Assembly (NCBI GenBank): GCA_916048095.2
Contig: OU696589.1
Span: forward strand, 3,197,948 to 3,261,947
DNA from: Sacculina carcini
Taxonomy: Eukaryota; Arthropoda; Thecostraca; Sacculinidae
DNA length: 64,000 nt
Direction: 5' to 3'
Below, piece after piece: positions 20,401-30,437 of the stretch; position 1 is the stretch's first letter, and each line of letters opens with the position of its first letter. The position numbers and the translations under genes were made by a program. The notes beneath the pieces were generated by a model. That model did no database searches and had not been told where the DNA came from. It saw only the letters and a list, made by a program, of their open reading frames with translations.

Positions 20401-22167
20401 GCGTCGGGTGACGGTCGGTGTCGTGTTATCGTTCACTCGAATCGCCATAGGCGGCCCCGACATTGCCGGTAGCGGCTGGTGGGGGCAGGTGTTGAGTGTG
20501 GAAGATGAGTACCTGTCGACCAGCCACGCCTTCATGCTGTCCCGGTTTGCCATTGACGGGGTGAATGGGAGCCGGTGAGGGCGACCGGGTGGCATGGTGC
20601 GCACGGGGCAGCCACATGTGGCGGTGGCACCTGCGTGCGGGTGGCCCAATGGTGCCGATGTCGCCGCTACGGTGGACCCTATCTTGGGAAAGTCCTCTCC
20701 GACGATGCCCAGGCTGACCATGGCGCCTCTGCTTATGTAAAAGCGGTCGGTCGAGTCAGTGACGAAGGCGACAACCGATGTGCGGTGTTCGTTATCATCT
20801 GTATCACGTCCGGACAGCGATAGCAGGAGGGCGCCGAGTATGTATATGTCGTCGCCGTTCGCCGCGATGACGCGTTTCGTGACGCGGCTGAGGTGCTCAC
20901 GGCGCAGGTTCAGTCGTCGCATGACGGACAGGCCGAGAAGACATACTTGTGCCCCAGAGTCGGCGACCACTGTGACCTTGGCTGACCTTTTCGGAGGCCT
21001 CTGGAGCTTTGATTGCTCGTATGCTGCCGTGTCGACGGACACCATCAGGTCCAGTGTTGGATGTGGCCGCGCTTCGGCCCCGTACCAGCTAATGTCGCTG
21101 TCGAAGACGCGATGGCTGGCGGATGAAATCGTCCCGCGACGACGATTGTCGACAATGATCGGGGAGTCTTGGTTCAGCGCGACAGTTTCAACGGCGTTCA
21201 CATGCTGAAACATGGCCTCTAGGGGCTCAGATGTTCCTCTGGTTTTGTGCGTGCCTTGCTGTCGTTTGGATTTTTTCCAGCAGTCTAGGCAGCTGGTGAA
21301 CTCCTTCAATTTTCCCCTCACCATGCCGAACTGTGGTGTCCGGCGGCCACATTGACATTGAAATTGTTTCTTAGTCATTTCCGTGTCGCGTGACTGTGTG
21401 CTGCTTGGCTGGCGTATCGAGACAGCTTGCCGTTTGTATGCGCTGGCGGCGACATTAAGGCCATCGACCGAGGTGGCCCTTGCTGCGATCTCTTTGCTGT
21501 CTATGGCCGCCACTACCTCGCTCAAGGACTTTTGGTCGAGGTTTGTTGACCCGAGGATGTCTTTGCGAATGACTTCGTCCGATATACCGTTGATGAGTAT
21601 CAACTTTACGATGTCTTCGGTGTAGTCGACCAGAGTTGTGCCGCCGCAGCCAGTTTTTCCGCATTTGCCGTGCTTCGTCCACTGGCACACGCTAGCCATG
21701 CCCCGAAGCCTGGCGACAAATTGACGCACTGGTTCACCGCTGTCTTGGCGGGTTTGAAGGAGCTGGGACCGCCGTGCACTTAGAGCTACGCCTAGCACTG
21801 CGAGATGCTTCATCGCGGCCAGTACTTCCTCTTCTGTTCTGTCGGCGATTTGCGCGTCCTCTCGAAACAGTGTCGCTTCCAGATCTGGCTCGCAGCAAGC
21901 GATCAGCTGTGCGACCACGTTGCCCGTCGATAAGTCGGTCCCGTTTTTGAAGACCGCCCATCTTCTAGTGAAAGCCGCCCATTCATCCTCGCCGATAGAC
22001 TGCGTGAGGGTGGGCCGGCTGATTTGAGGAGGTTTTTGCCGGGAGCCGTCGGCGCATTCGTGCACGTTCCTCTGGTGCAATTGCATCAGAGCGATGCATG
22101 TGCTGATGTCGCCCGCGGTTTTCACTTCGGTGCATCCCCTCGCCTCACAGTGCAGATTAACCGGCAT
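17467..22167 (-). CDS. Gag-Pol polyprotein of the Ty3/Gypsy element (single intact frame, 1566 aa)
   Basis: Encodes the structural and enzymatic proteins that copy and insert the element. In order: a gag region (about 1-350) with an N-terminal cysteine/histidine-rich motif (C7, C12, C24, H31, H36, C38) and a four-cysteine motif at about 271-296; a protease with the DSGA active site at about 403; a reverse transcriptase (about 595-800) whose catalytic box reads CIDDVIM at about 739; RNase H (about 885-1015: D889, E941, D967, D1015); and an integrase with an HHCC-type zinc site (about 1140-1178) and a D-D-E triad (about D1205, D1257, E1293). The C-terminus is proline-rich and ends RDYVTDF. No frameshift or stop separates gag from pol. 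I see no CCHC zinc knuckle, and the RT box has I where Y or F is usual. The ATG lies about 80 nt after the 5' LTR. The two short exon-like ORFs on the opposite strand are shadows. Confidence 0.96.
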   Translation of the reverse strand: MPVNLHCEARGCTEVKTAGDISTCIALMQLHQRNVHECADGSRQKPPQISRPTLTQSIGEDEWAAFTRRWAVFKNGTDLSTGNVVAQLIACCEPDLEATLFREDAQIADRTEEEVLAAMKHLAVLGVALSARRSQLLQTRQDSGEPVRQFVARLRGMASVCQWTKHGKCGKTGCGGTTLVDYTEDIVKLILINGISDEVIRKDILGSTNLDQKSLSEVVAAIDSKEIAARATSVDGLNVAASAYKRQAVSIRQPSSTQSRDTEMTKKQFQCQCGRRTPQFGMVRGKLKEFTSCLDCWKKSKRQQGTHKTRGTSEPLEAMFQHVNAVETVALNQDSPIIVDNRRRGTISSASHRVFDSDISWYGAEARPHPTLDLMVSVDTAAYEQSKLQRPPKRSAKVTVVADSGAQVCLLGLSVMRRLNLRREHLSRVTKRVIAANGDDIYILGALLLSLSGRDTDDNEHRTSVVAFVTDSTDRFYISRGAMVSLGIVGEDFPKIGSTVAATSAPLGHPHAGATATCGCPVRTMPPGRPHRLPFTPSMANRDSMKAWLVDRYSSSTLNTCPHQPLPAMSGPPMAIRVNDNTTPTVTRRPPNVPVHWQDEVAEQLDRDVALGVIERVPPNTPVTWLHNMVVTAKHDGSPRRTIDLQPLNRHSTRETHHTVPPAKQARSIPPGVFKTVTDAWNGYHSIEIRSEDRHKTTFLTEQGRYRYRRAPMGFMASQDAYTERYDAIIADVARKSKCIDDVIMWDEDLEGHWWRVIDYMERVGRAGVILNPAKLQFSNTEVDFAGFRISSSGVKPLPKYLDAIASFPRPANITDVRAWFGLVNQVSHYGRTTNMMAPFKPLLSPKTRFQWGPELERAFQRSKAVIVDAIAEGVEIFDPHRRTCLNPDWSQTGVGYWLRQKHCDCHSKVPGCCPDGWRVTLAGSRFLRPAEARYAPIEGEALAVAWALEDSRFFTLGCRDLVVTTDHKPLVKILSDRALDEIANPRLFRLKQRTLMWRYRIIHVPGKDIPAADATSRNPASCQEDTGDTRLPSDLSAFRVHTTACDIDAPMVASAKRAAGKLGAITWDRVKNATASDGAMTKLTSYIRCGFPASRDDVPEELQPYWQHRNELYTVDDVPMLGGRIVVPPSLRNEVLRVLHAAHQGCSRMYSRAQHTVFWPGLTKDIESTRHRCCDCWRTSPSQPRMLPATPTVPSRPFEAIAADFFTTKGVGYLVIVDRFSGWPHIVASASGSRGFKRALVNYFATFGVPQELSTDGGPEFTAGETTDLLKRWGVRHRLSSAYHAVSNGRAEVAVKSMKRLLMALDDTDGGVSSESVAAGLLQYRNTPDPTSGVSPAQIVFGRSIHDLLPVAPNTQIFSCNKVHPVWRDTWERQEDALRLRFAKQTEKLQAHSRPLSPLEPGARVLVQNQAGLHAKRWDRSGVVVDARPNDQYLVKIDGSGRVTLRNRQYLRHVEGLTGTVLPPAVPQTMSHTPPIRDSAASAPPSLPSATGPPPAPDRAPQARPPLDRETRDDTTPADPGATQQSVDDDQQPRDAPAAGDNLGTERPQRHRKPPAHLRDYVTDF

Positions 22168-22239
22168 TTTTTGATGGGTGGAAAATCGTGGTCGATATTG
22201 ACAAAAACGATAATTCGTTGTTGAGTAAAAACGACTAAA

Positions 22240-22248
22240 CGAATATCA
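22240..22248 (-). other. Primer-binding-site position of the LTR element (unusual)
   Basis: Directly inside the 5' LTR the element reads TATTCG after the LTR end, not the TGG expected for pairing with a tRNA 3' CCA. The + strand 10-mer CGAATATCAT (22240-22249) is the exact reverse complement of ATGATATTCG inside the LTR (22296-22305). This could let the RNA prime on itself, as described for Tf1-type elements, or it could be coincidence. Confidence 0.4.
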
Positions 22249-22559
22249 TGATCAAAAGATATCCTCACACGGAACGCCTGTATTGCCGATAGAGAATGAT
22301 ATTCGCTGCAAACAGATATACATAAACAAACAAACAAATATACATTAAGTGAGAACGCATATGATCGTTAAAAGTAACGTTAACAAACCCAAGGAAATAG
22401 TAAACACAAACGTACTTAGTATGTCAACACGCGAGGAAACGGTAATTGACGATAGCGGTGCTGGAAGACACTGTTCTCTATGCGTATTGTGTGTACCGCT
22501 GGAATCGAGTACTCGATAGTGCAATATCGAGTACCTGGGTGCTTACGTATTATTCAACA
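22249..22559 (-). repeat. 5' LTR of the Ty3/Gypsy element
   Basis: 311 bp, identical to the LTR at 17131-17441. It is followed on the right by the ATTAG duplication (22560-22564). The element's promoter is expected here, but I did not find a convincing TATA box. Confidence 0.97.
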
Positions 22560-22564
22560 ATTAG

Positions 22565-22671
22565 TGCCTGCCTTGAACGCCGGCTGTACGCAGCTCAGTT
22601 ACTGCAAAAACGCCAACTTCCATGAACACCTCACCGTGCGTGCCCTTCAACTCGCCCAGTCGGTGGGCTGA
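22565..22671 (+). CDS. Short coding-like segment abutting the LTR insertion site
   Basis: Right after the ATTAG duplication a GC-richer stretch is open for about 35 codons, ending LTVRALQLAQSVG then TGA. The pre-insertion site would read ATTAG|TGCC, so an acceptor AG could sit exactly at the target site. I recognise no family, and the polypyrimidine tract is poor. A further 44-codon ATG frame follows at 22839-22973. This may be a terminal exon of an unknown gene or chance. Confidence 0.2.
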
Positions 22672-23424
22672 ATGTCACTTTTTCAACACAGACGTAGTCG
22701 ATTCGTCGAAAAGGCAGTGTGCACGCATCTCCGTGGGCGTGCGCGCCAAAAATAGACGAGCATATATCCGAGTGGTGAGAACGTAGCTGACTCAATAGAG
22801 TTGCCTTCAGCTTATCTCCGACGGTTCTGAGAATGATAATGACAATCACCGACCGACACAAGGACATTGTCATCTCGCTGTCCAGCTGGTGCTTGACGAG
22901 TGTGGACGATGATTGTTGCTTGATAAGAGCGTTGAAACGACACAGTTCTCGTTTGATTTTATCAGCAATGTGATTATGTTGAATCGGTAATTCCAGGAAT
23001 GTTTTCGTGTACGAGCACGGCGTTATTGAAAGCTACGTTGGCGTATAATTTTTGCGAGAGATCTCTCAGTTGGTAAAGCACACCGAGTAGCGTAGGCACG
23101 GAAAAATTATACAATATACCAAATTAGCATGCAAAGTCTTTGTGGAAACACGAATTGGTTTTATACATCTATCAGATTGTTTTGAGCGCAAAACAGCATA
23201 CTTTACAACCAGTATACATATATATTCTTGCTGTCTGAGACAATATTATACATCTCACTACATTTTTACGTTTTCTTTGGTTGCCATACTTCTCTGATCA
23301 ACTATGCTCGATATCATCCAATACTCGACTTCGGTTTGACTCTCGCCCAAACGTGGATATTAGGTGGATGAACCGATTTACACCTTCTCTCGTCTGGCAG
23401 CCTTTATATGCATCCTTTTAGTCC

Positions 23425-23652
23425 AGTTGAAGGTTAAAGGCCTAAGTGACAGATGCTACATGGGAAGAAGCCGAAGCTTATTAACACACACAGGTGTGCT
23501 CCGTGCAACTCGCTGCCACCGCAGAACCGACCCTTTCCACGCTATGGCGCCACAAGGACGGAATACCTATTAGAGGGCCACCTCCCCAGAATGCATGGCA
23601 AAGCACATGACTGAAATCTGGCACCCATTTACTGCTGGGTGGACAGGGGCTG
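23425..23652 (+). pseudogene. Second copy of the decayed non-LTR retrotransposon tail
   Basis: Follows 15330-15545 over about 220 bases, sharing GCCTAAGTGA, GAAGCCGAAGCTTAT, TATGGCGCCACAAGGACGGA and TACTGCTGGGTGGACAGGGGCT. Similarity stops abruptly at about 23651, where the segment bearing the tRNA-like sequence begins. It has no continuous frame. Confidence 0.65.
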
Positions 23653-23682
23653 TTGGATTATATAATTCGCCCAATTAAATTC

Positions 23683-23753
23683 TAATTCGCCGGGAGTCGA
23701 ACCACGGACCTCCCGCTTGTGAAGCGGGTGTGCTACCACTACACCACGGAGTC
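23683..23753 (-). pseudogene. tRNA-Val(CAC)-like pseudogene or SINE head
   Basis: On the minus strand the sequence has a tRNA-Val-like D region (TGGTGTAGTGGTAGCAC), a perfect 5-bp anticodon stem (CCCGC/GCGGG) around TTCACAA (anticodon CAC, valine), and a good B box (GGTTCGACTCC). The acceptor stem (GACTCCG with CGAATTA) pairs at only four of seven positions and the T stem at three of five, so it is probably not functional. The promoter boxes would still allow RNA polymerase III transcription. It is directly preceded on the + strand by the broken non-LTR tail. Confidence 0.6.
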
Positions 23754-24127
23754 CAAACAGTGGTTCTCCAACCGAAAATCATGATGACAAAATTAAGAAT
23801 TTCGGGAATCAATGGTGAGCTGTTGTAAATTGTACATTTCCATGCAATTTAGCTTTGGGCGCCTCCGGTACATGGGCCCACCGCAAGGTGGTAACAAAAC
23901 CTGATTTACACTTAGATCAGGTAACACATAGCCAGCATGTACACACACTCGAAGTCCATGTGCAGCTCACAGACTGCGACTATTACGCGCTTGCCACGCA
24001 CAGCCGAAGAACGCGTAACCTCCGTAGTTCTGCTAGGCCATGGGATCATGAGCATGCAGCATCACTTGGCACCATGTCCCATTGATGTACGTCCGTCGCC
24101 CGCTTGCCTATCATACTGAACGCTCTC

Positions 24128-24174
24128 TTGTGTGTGTGCATGTGTGTGTGTGTGTATGTGTGTGTGTGTGTGTG
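24128..24174. repeat. (TG)n microsatellite
   Basis: TG dinucleotide array with a few interruptions. Confidence 0.9.
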
Positions 24175-26395
24175 GGTGTTGGTGTAGGTGTGTGTGACCG
24201 ACTCCATGTGGCTAGGTGGAGAGCAGCGTGATCCGGCGCCATTTGTCACGCTGGTGTCAACCGCAGGTCAAGCCAATGGTGGCATCAATGGTGGCGTGAG
24301 ACTGGTGGCGACAGTGGGCCGCAGGGCACGTTTAAACATATTAATTTGACGACAACGTCAGGGGCGAAATCGCGTGACACATTGAACGAGGCATAATTGC
24401 GCGCTCACTCGCCGCCAGCCACGAAACTTGGCTGAAAGACACTGGCTGGAAAGGCCGGCCAACGAACTTCTCCTCGGGCAGTGCGACTGTAGCGAGAGAG
24501 AAACAAAAACGAAGAAGAGAGCCGAGCAGAGCGAAAACAAAAGAAATGTGTACGTGTGACCTCCCAGACATACAATGTACTTGTATAATTGCGCCAAAAT
24601 TTGGCGTTTGAAATTGAAAAAGTTTGTGTTAATTTCATTTATGCTCGTGTATATTCTGTGAATATCAAGTCAAAATCGCCCCAAAACAAATACAAAGTAT
24701 ATGGTGGAAAAAACGTCTGTGTAAATCCATCCTCCTGTCTACTTTTCCCAGTCTACTTTTCCATCCTCCTGTCTACTTTCATGATTTCTTCAAACTCATC
24801 ATAGATAACACGCACACACACACACAAGCACATAAGGCGTTGAAATGAACGAGTCTGTTTATAAGAGTACATATCAGTCTAGCTCACAAACCATCCCACC
24901 TGACAATGTAAACACCATTGTGACACACACGTGCAGGCAAACTGAGACGAGAAATGAGATGCATCAACTAGGAGAAGAGATAGTGCGCCAGTGTGTCCAG
25001 CGACGAGAGGACAGGAGGCGTGCCTGATGACTTTATGATTGAGGCTGCTGTGTTGACACCTGACAAAGTCACCTGTCATTAACGACGCTCTTACCGAACA
25101 CACACACACACACACACACAGCACAGATGCGAGAGAGCGCAGGTCAAGTGCAGAGAATTGAGGACAGCGCTATCGCGGTGTCGAGTGTCATGTTTACCTA
25201 GGTCTGTGTAAATGTGCATGTGTGTGCGTGTGTGTGTGTGTGTGAGTGCGTGTGGTAAGACGTGCATATTCTTGTGCGCGCACAAATGCGTGAAAGCAGA
25301 TAAATGTCGGGGGCAGCAAGCATCGTCATCTATCAAGTATTATTCCAATGACACAATCACGGCTTGGCATCCCAAAAAAGAGAGATTTATGTTGGAATCT
25401 TGAAAATTTTGACATTTGTTTGATCTTAAGAAATGTTGTATCCCTAACGTCGGCCTAAAATAACCTGAGTTTTAAAGTTATTATCATTTTTGTATCGTTT
25501 TATCACATGTTTATCACGCCTTTGCTGATTAGTGCGCTATGTGAAATACACCTTTTGTTTGTTGTTTGTTTGTGAACATAAAAGTAACCTAATAACCAAT
25601 AAAAAGGTAACCTACAAATAACCTCCTTCAAAAAAGGTCAAATTTCTGTTTGCAGTTCTGAAGGAAGAAAATACACCAGTCCTTCTTTTTTATCATCTTT
25701 CCGAGTTGGCACTACTTTTCCACCCTCTCCGATCTGGTACCATTTTTACAACAGACAACCAAAAGTGACTTGACATAAGTTAGCTAGCATCGAAAAAAGG
25801 AGCATAACCATCAAAATATAATTCTAAGTGGAAAGCTCATACAAATGCGAAATACACTAATTGCAAATGTATATATTTTTAATAATGGTCGCAATAATAT
25901 TCTATATATTTTTTCAATGGAACTTTTTATCAAATAGCACGTACTACAGTAGAGTAAACACTGCATGTGTGAATGCACCCCGTCCTCCCATATGTCAAAC
26001 GTGGGATAATGGCGCTATCTCACGCCCTGAAAATCACGTGCAAAAATTCCTGTTCAAGTAAATGCGTACTGTCAAGTGCTACAGTGCCGTATCTGGTATA
26101 GAGAGCTCACACATCGTACTATACCACGCTCCAAACATCTCACGACACCCTCCGGTTCGTGGACATTTCCTAAAATGGAATTACACTATACTGCGTACCC
26201 AAAAACGTATAAATATCGAGTAGCGCGGATATTAAGATGAATATCAATTGCTAAATCCTAACAGCAGAAATGTTGACATTTCTTGATCTTCAGACCTAAT
26301 ATTCCATCTCTTTTCCTATTTTATCCTCAAATATACCGTTTTTGTGCCTCTTATCTGCAAAAAGTCACCAAACTTCGTGGTTAACTTACCAAATA

Positions 26396-26600
26396 ACAAG
26401 AAAAATAACAAAAGGTAACCTGACGATAAAAAAGTAACCTTAAAAGCAAAAAAGTAACCTAACGATGAAAAAGTAACTTTTGGTAACCTAATAACTTTTT
26501 TAATAATTATCATAAACAACTTTTTCATGCAGTTTTAGGTAGCTTATGAAAAAGTGACCTTTAGGTGAAAAAGTCACTTTATTTACTTTTGACAGCCCTA
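26396..26600. repeat. Tandem AAAAAGTAACCT repeats at a possible transposon end
   Basis: At least five degenerate units of about 17 bp (AAAAAAGTAACCTNA) are followed by complementary AAAAGTGACC units. The segment ends ...ACTTTTGACAGCCCTAA, which resembles a DNA-transposon terminus (TTAGGGCTGTCAAAAGT in reverse). Shorter relatives of the unit occur at about 25585-25625. No partner terminus was identified. Confidence 0.5.
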
Positions 26601-28394
26601 ATAATATCCAAACCCTAGTGTATTTTTAGGACGTGAAAGACATTATGAATCTCTTCCACATACACATGCAACATACACATACATATGCAAACAGCGTTTG
26701 ATTGGGGGTCAAATATAGAACGATAACGAAACCATATTGGCTATACGGGCTTTATTCTACATGACCCTATCCGCATTCAATTGATTGGGGAATGACCCAA
26801 TTAACCCCTTCTAACTGCGTACATGACCACAATGTATTGACAAATTAGAGTCAAAGTCGGCAACCACCCAGTACGTACATTCATATCTCACGTTCTCTAC
26901 ATCATATTCGCTCGTTGATTCCATCTCCAGCGCGTATGCGACAGCATAATAACTACACATACACACAGTTCCAATAATAATCACTCAATTGAAATCACAG
27001 GAAAACTTTCATAGGAAAGACCAACGGGAAAAGAACGAGTTAATAACAAATTATCGTTAGCGATATTATCGATCACATATCATTCAGCTTATCTCTCTAT
27101 CTCTCTCCCTGTTTCTGTCAACGATATCGTATACACTGACTCGAATACAGGACGTTTGTTTGGTTCGGCCGATAAGCTGCTATCTACGATAAAAAATCAC
27201 AAAAAGCTCGCAATTAGACCGTTATTGATGACGTCAAACTCTGCACAGACTTGCTTGACTGAGAAGGTCTTATGGGATTAGCTCTTCTTGCTATGATCAC
27301 AAGTACAAAACACTGTCAAACAATCGCTCACCACTAAGCATACGCCATACGTCTGACTGTGTGTGTGTGTGTGTGTGTGTGTTTGTGTGAGTGTGTGTGC
27401 CAGGGTGGATTTCTTATCGCATACAGATCCTTACCAGATGCTATCTGAACGATATAATCATATATATTCTCGCTATGGCAGTTACATAGGCTCAAAATAC
27501 GTCAGAACACACATACACACACACACACACAGTCACACATGCAGTGAGAATATTAGAGGGAACTATATAAACAGCACAGACACAAACGGAAAAAGCTCAA
27601 TTGAAAATAATTTTCCTTAAATAGCAACTAAGATTAAATGCAAAAATTATATCGAAAACTACGTTAGTCCACTTATAAAGCGCATCTATTTATGCAACTA
27701 TGCACTTGTATATATTCACTTAAAAATTTCCTGTCGGTCTGCATGCAAATCAAGTCCAGCGGAAATATTTACGTGCCACAATTTGAAACTGACATTCCGT
27801 ACAAGCTTAAAGCCAAACGATTCTCACGCTAAAACACGCGCGAAAAACATACTATTATTCAAAAATTCGTTATCTATAGTCGGCATTTACCACTCGCATT
27901 TACCCAAGCACATCATGGCATTTTCGAAAAATACGATAAATTTGTGAACACTGCATCGAATGACGTCAGTCAGATCTGATTCTTAGCCCAAGTCAGCACG
28001 AATGAGTGAGTCAACACCGCCTGCGTAAATAGAACGCGAGTGCTCAGAAATAGGAGTGCGTCATTCATGAAAGGTGTAAGGAGAAAAAATAGAACAGAAA
28101 GAGGGGTAGAGAAAGAAACAGACAGAGCAGAGAGCAGAGGTGGTTGTGACAAATGTAGCGCTATGTAGAAATTCCTCAATGACCAGCACACACACACACA
28201 CACACACACATATAAGTACCAGTACATCTGTAGGTGTAGCAGTTGAGTTACACGTGCGAATTTCAGGTGAGCCACAGGGTCTAAATGCAGTTCTGGTGCG
28301 AAAACACACAGCCTCGCAAATCGAAACCACGCCAAGAAAAACGACAGCAAAATTTTATATTAATCCTGCTGCAATAAATGAACAACATACTAGA

Positions 28395-28650
28395 TATAAA
28401 AAATAGATATAATTCTAAATAAAAAAGAATAAATAACAAAAAGAAATAAAGAATAATAAAGAAAAATAAAGAAAGAAGAATAATATAGACAAAGGAAAAA
28501 ATTATGAAAAATATAATCGAAATAAAAAGCATAAATAATAAAAATATATAATAATAAAGAAATAAAGAAAAATACTAAGTAAAGAAGAGAATAAACAAAG
28601 AAAATATAACATATAAGAAAAAGAAAAATAAAATATAACACATCTAGGAA
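28395..28650. repeat. A/G-rich low-complexity block (AATAAAGAAA-like)
   Basis: About 250 bases almost free of C and poor in T, made of degenerate AAATAAAGAAA units. The minus-strand frames rich in F, Y and I are a by-product. Confidence 0.8.
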
Positions 28651-29989
28651 ATAGCATAATCTGGTCGTGAGCTGGTTAGAATGCTAAACAAATCCTAACA
28701 TCTGCATACACTCGCCTAGCTATCACTGCATGTGACTGCCGCAATCTTTCGTCCGACTTCTAATTGGCTGATTTGCAAAGTTGCTAATTAGCCCAGTGAC
28801 AAGCACAGCAGCGAGAGGATAATTAGTGTTCCGCTTTTGATGTGCACACTGACCAGGTCTGATATTTCAGACTGTCTGCTTCTGTTGACGGCAAAACAAA
28901 TGTCATCCCACGGACCAACAGCAGCAAGTTTTATATTGGGAAAAAACAACTTTCTGTTGCCAAGCGTCCAAAATGGAGCTGTTGATTTCAAAACACTCAT
29001 TGATTCAAACACGACTAACCACCGTTGTATATTTCGTCAAACAAACTGGACCAAATTAGGGTTGTAGCTTTCCTGCCGCTTTGGCATGTGCATGTAGTGT
29101 ATACATAGAACGTTCAACCACAGAATTAAGACATCGCACGGAGGAAAAAGATATGCACAAGACCAACAGTCTTACGATAACATTATCAGGGATTATACTG
29201 CGTGTGTGTGTGTCTGTGCGTGTAAGTGTATGTGTGTGTGTGTCTGTGCGTGTAAGTGTATATATATATGTGAGTGTGTATGTGTGGTTATATACGCGAG
29301 CATTTGCTGCTGACAAATTCACCGATTATGCGAAAAACCGGCAACGTAAAATACTCGGCGCAAAACGAAGAAACACACACACACTCACTCTCTCTCTCTC
29401 TCACACACTCTCTCTCTCTCACACACACATCACATTTCTCCTAGCACAATCAACATATAGACATATCGATTCAAAGCTAAATACGCACCAACTTAGCCTA
29501 GATAATCTGGCTCAATGCCAACTTTTTCGCTTCGCCGTCAAACAATAGTAAACAATTTATCATTACCCATAGTCTGGCAGGCAGATAAATTCACTGGCGA
29601 TTTTGCTCGCACCAACGCCAAAATCAACGAGGGTCGTTGAAACGTGAACTTCTTTGAACTCGCTCCTTTGAACTGTTGTAAAACAAACTCTAGAATACAA
29701 CCTATACAGGTACATACACTCGTACACATGTACACTACTGTGCGACGTATTGTACGCACGTGAGTCGACATTTTTGCGCAGTGCGGCGGCACGTGATGTT
29801 AGACACGTGATATACCTGTCTGCAGGTATGCGTACAGAGCAGCGCGCGCATACCTGCGTCTACAGCTCGCCTGCATAATGAGCGCGCCTAACAAATTGCT
29901 AGCGTACTCGCGCTATGCGACTACGCCAAGGCAAGGAGTGGTGGTTTCAACTGTCAAACGACAATCCGTGAAGTTAGTCAATTGGTAGG

Positions 29990-30232
29990 CAGAGTTGACG
30001 CAAGCTTATCGGGCCGTCCCGAAGACAATACATTTGAACCCCATTATGAAGAAAGCACCATTATCATAGAGGTCCGACTTTGGGAAAATGCAGTTACGAG
30101 CAGCCCCTCGGTCTCCTGGGGGCTGACGGTACTTTTATGCGCTAATCTGATAAATTTCATGCGTGAGGCAAAGGGACACCTCAACACTCGGGCCCCCTAG
30201 CCGGGGGTGCGGGGGCGGTTGCTACGGCTCTG
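29990..30232. mobile_element. hAT-like MITE, family B, copy 1
   Basis: Begins CAGAGTTGACGCAAG and ends GGTTGCTACGGCTCTG, matching the ends of the copy at 48260-48515 and the fragment at 40352. The GC-rich interior contains ACTCGGGCCCCCTAGCCGGGGG, which also occurs inverted at about 48280-48325. Flanking 8-mers TTGGTAGG and TCGAAAGG share five positions (decayed duplication). Confidence 0.65.
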
Positions 30233-30307
30233 TCGAAAGGTGTGGTTCTGCATAGACTCAAATATGTATCGGAATGTTGAGAATGGCGTTCATCACTTTA
30301 TCCACTG

Positions 30308-30437
30308 ATGGTAAATATACTAAATGGTAAATTACATTTCAACAAAACGGAGCCTATTTGTGTGAATCTGGCTGACTGGCTGGTAACGGCAGCTGAACCG
30401 TGGTAAACGGTGGTAAATGGTAAACGTTATGGTAAAT
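30308..30437. repeat. Scattered GGTAAA units
   Basis: TGGTAAA or GGTAAAC recurs about nine times in 130 bases (for example GTGGTAAACGGTGGTAAATG). Confidence 0.6.

Larger units (their letters stand above)
17131..22559 (-). mobile_element. Full-length Ty3/Gypsy-type LTR retrotransposon
   Basis: A 5429-bp element in minus orientation. Two LTRs of 311 bp, identical at every base I compared, begin TG and end CA. They are flanked by the 5-bp duplication ATTAG. Between them lies one uninterrupted gag-pol frame with the order protease, reverse transcriptase, RNase H, integrase. Integrase last is the Ty3/Gypsy (Metaviridae) order. A G7 purine tract adjoins the 3' LTR. Identical LTRs and an open frame indicate a very recent insertion, possibly polymorphic in the population. 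It inserted about 2 kb downstream of TRMT44 and opposite to it in direction. Confidence 0.97.
23754..29989. other. Gene-poor stretch with simple repeats
   Basis: No recognised exon. Contents are TG/CA arrays (about 24128-24174, 25097-25121, 25209-25245, 27357-27388, 27516-27532, 28188-28211, 29200-29290), the GTAACCT-repeat region at 26396-26600, the A/G-rich block at 28395-28650 and mixed TC/CA runs at 29376-29430. Open frames here are mostly VCVCV or HTHTH artefacts. Confidence 0.6.

Noticed and set aside
17502-22224. Many + strand frames of 60-190 codons across the LTR element
   Set aside because: They are antisense shadows of the single gag-pol frame, which explains the GC-rich open sequence on both strands.
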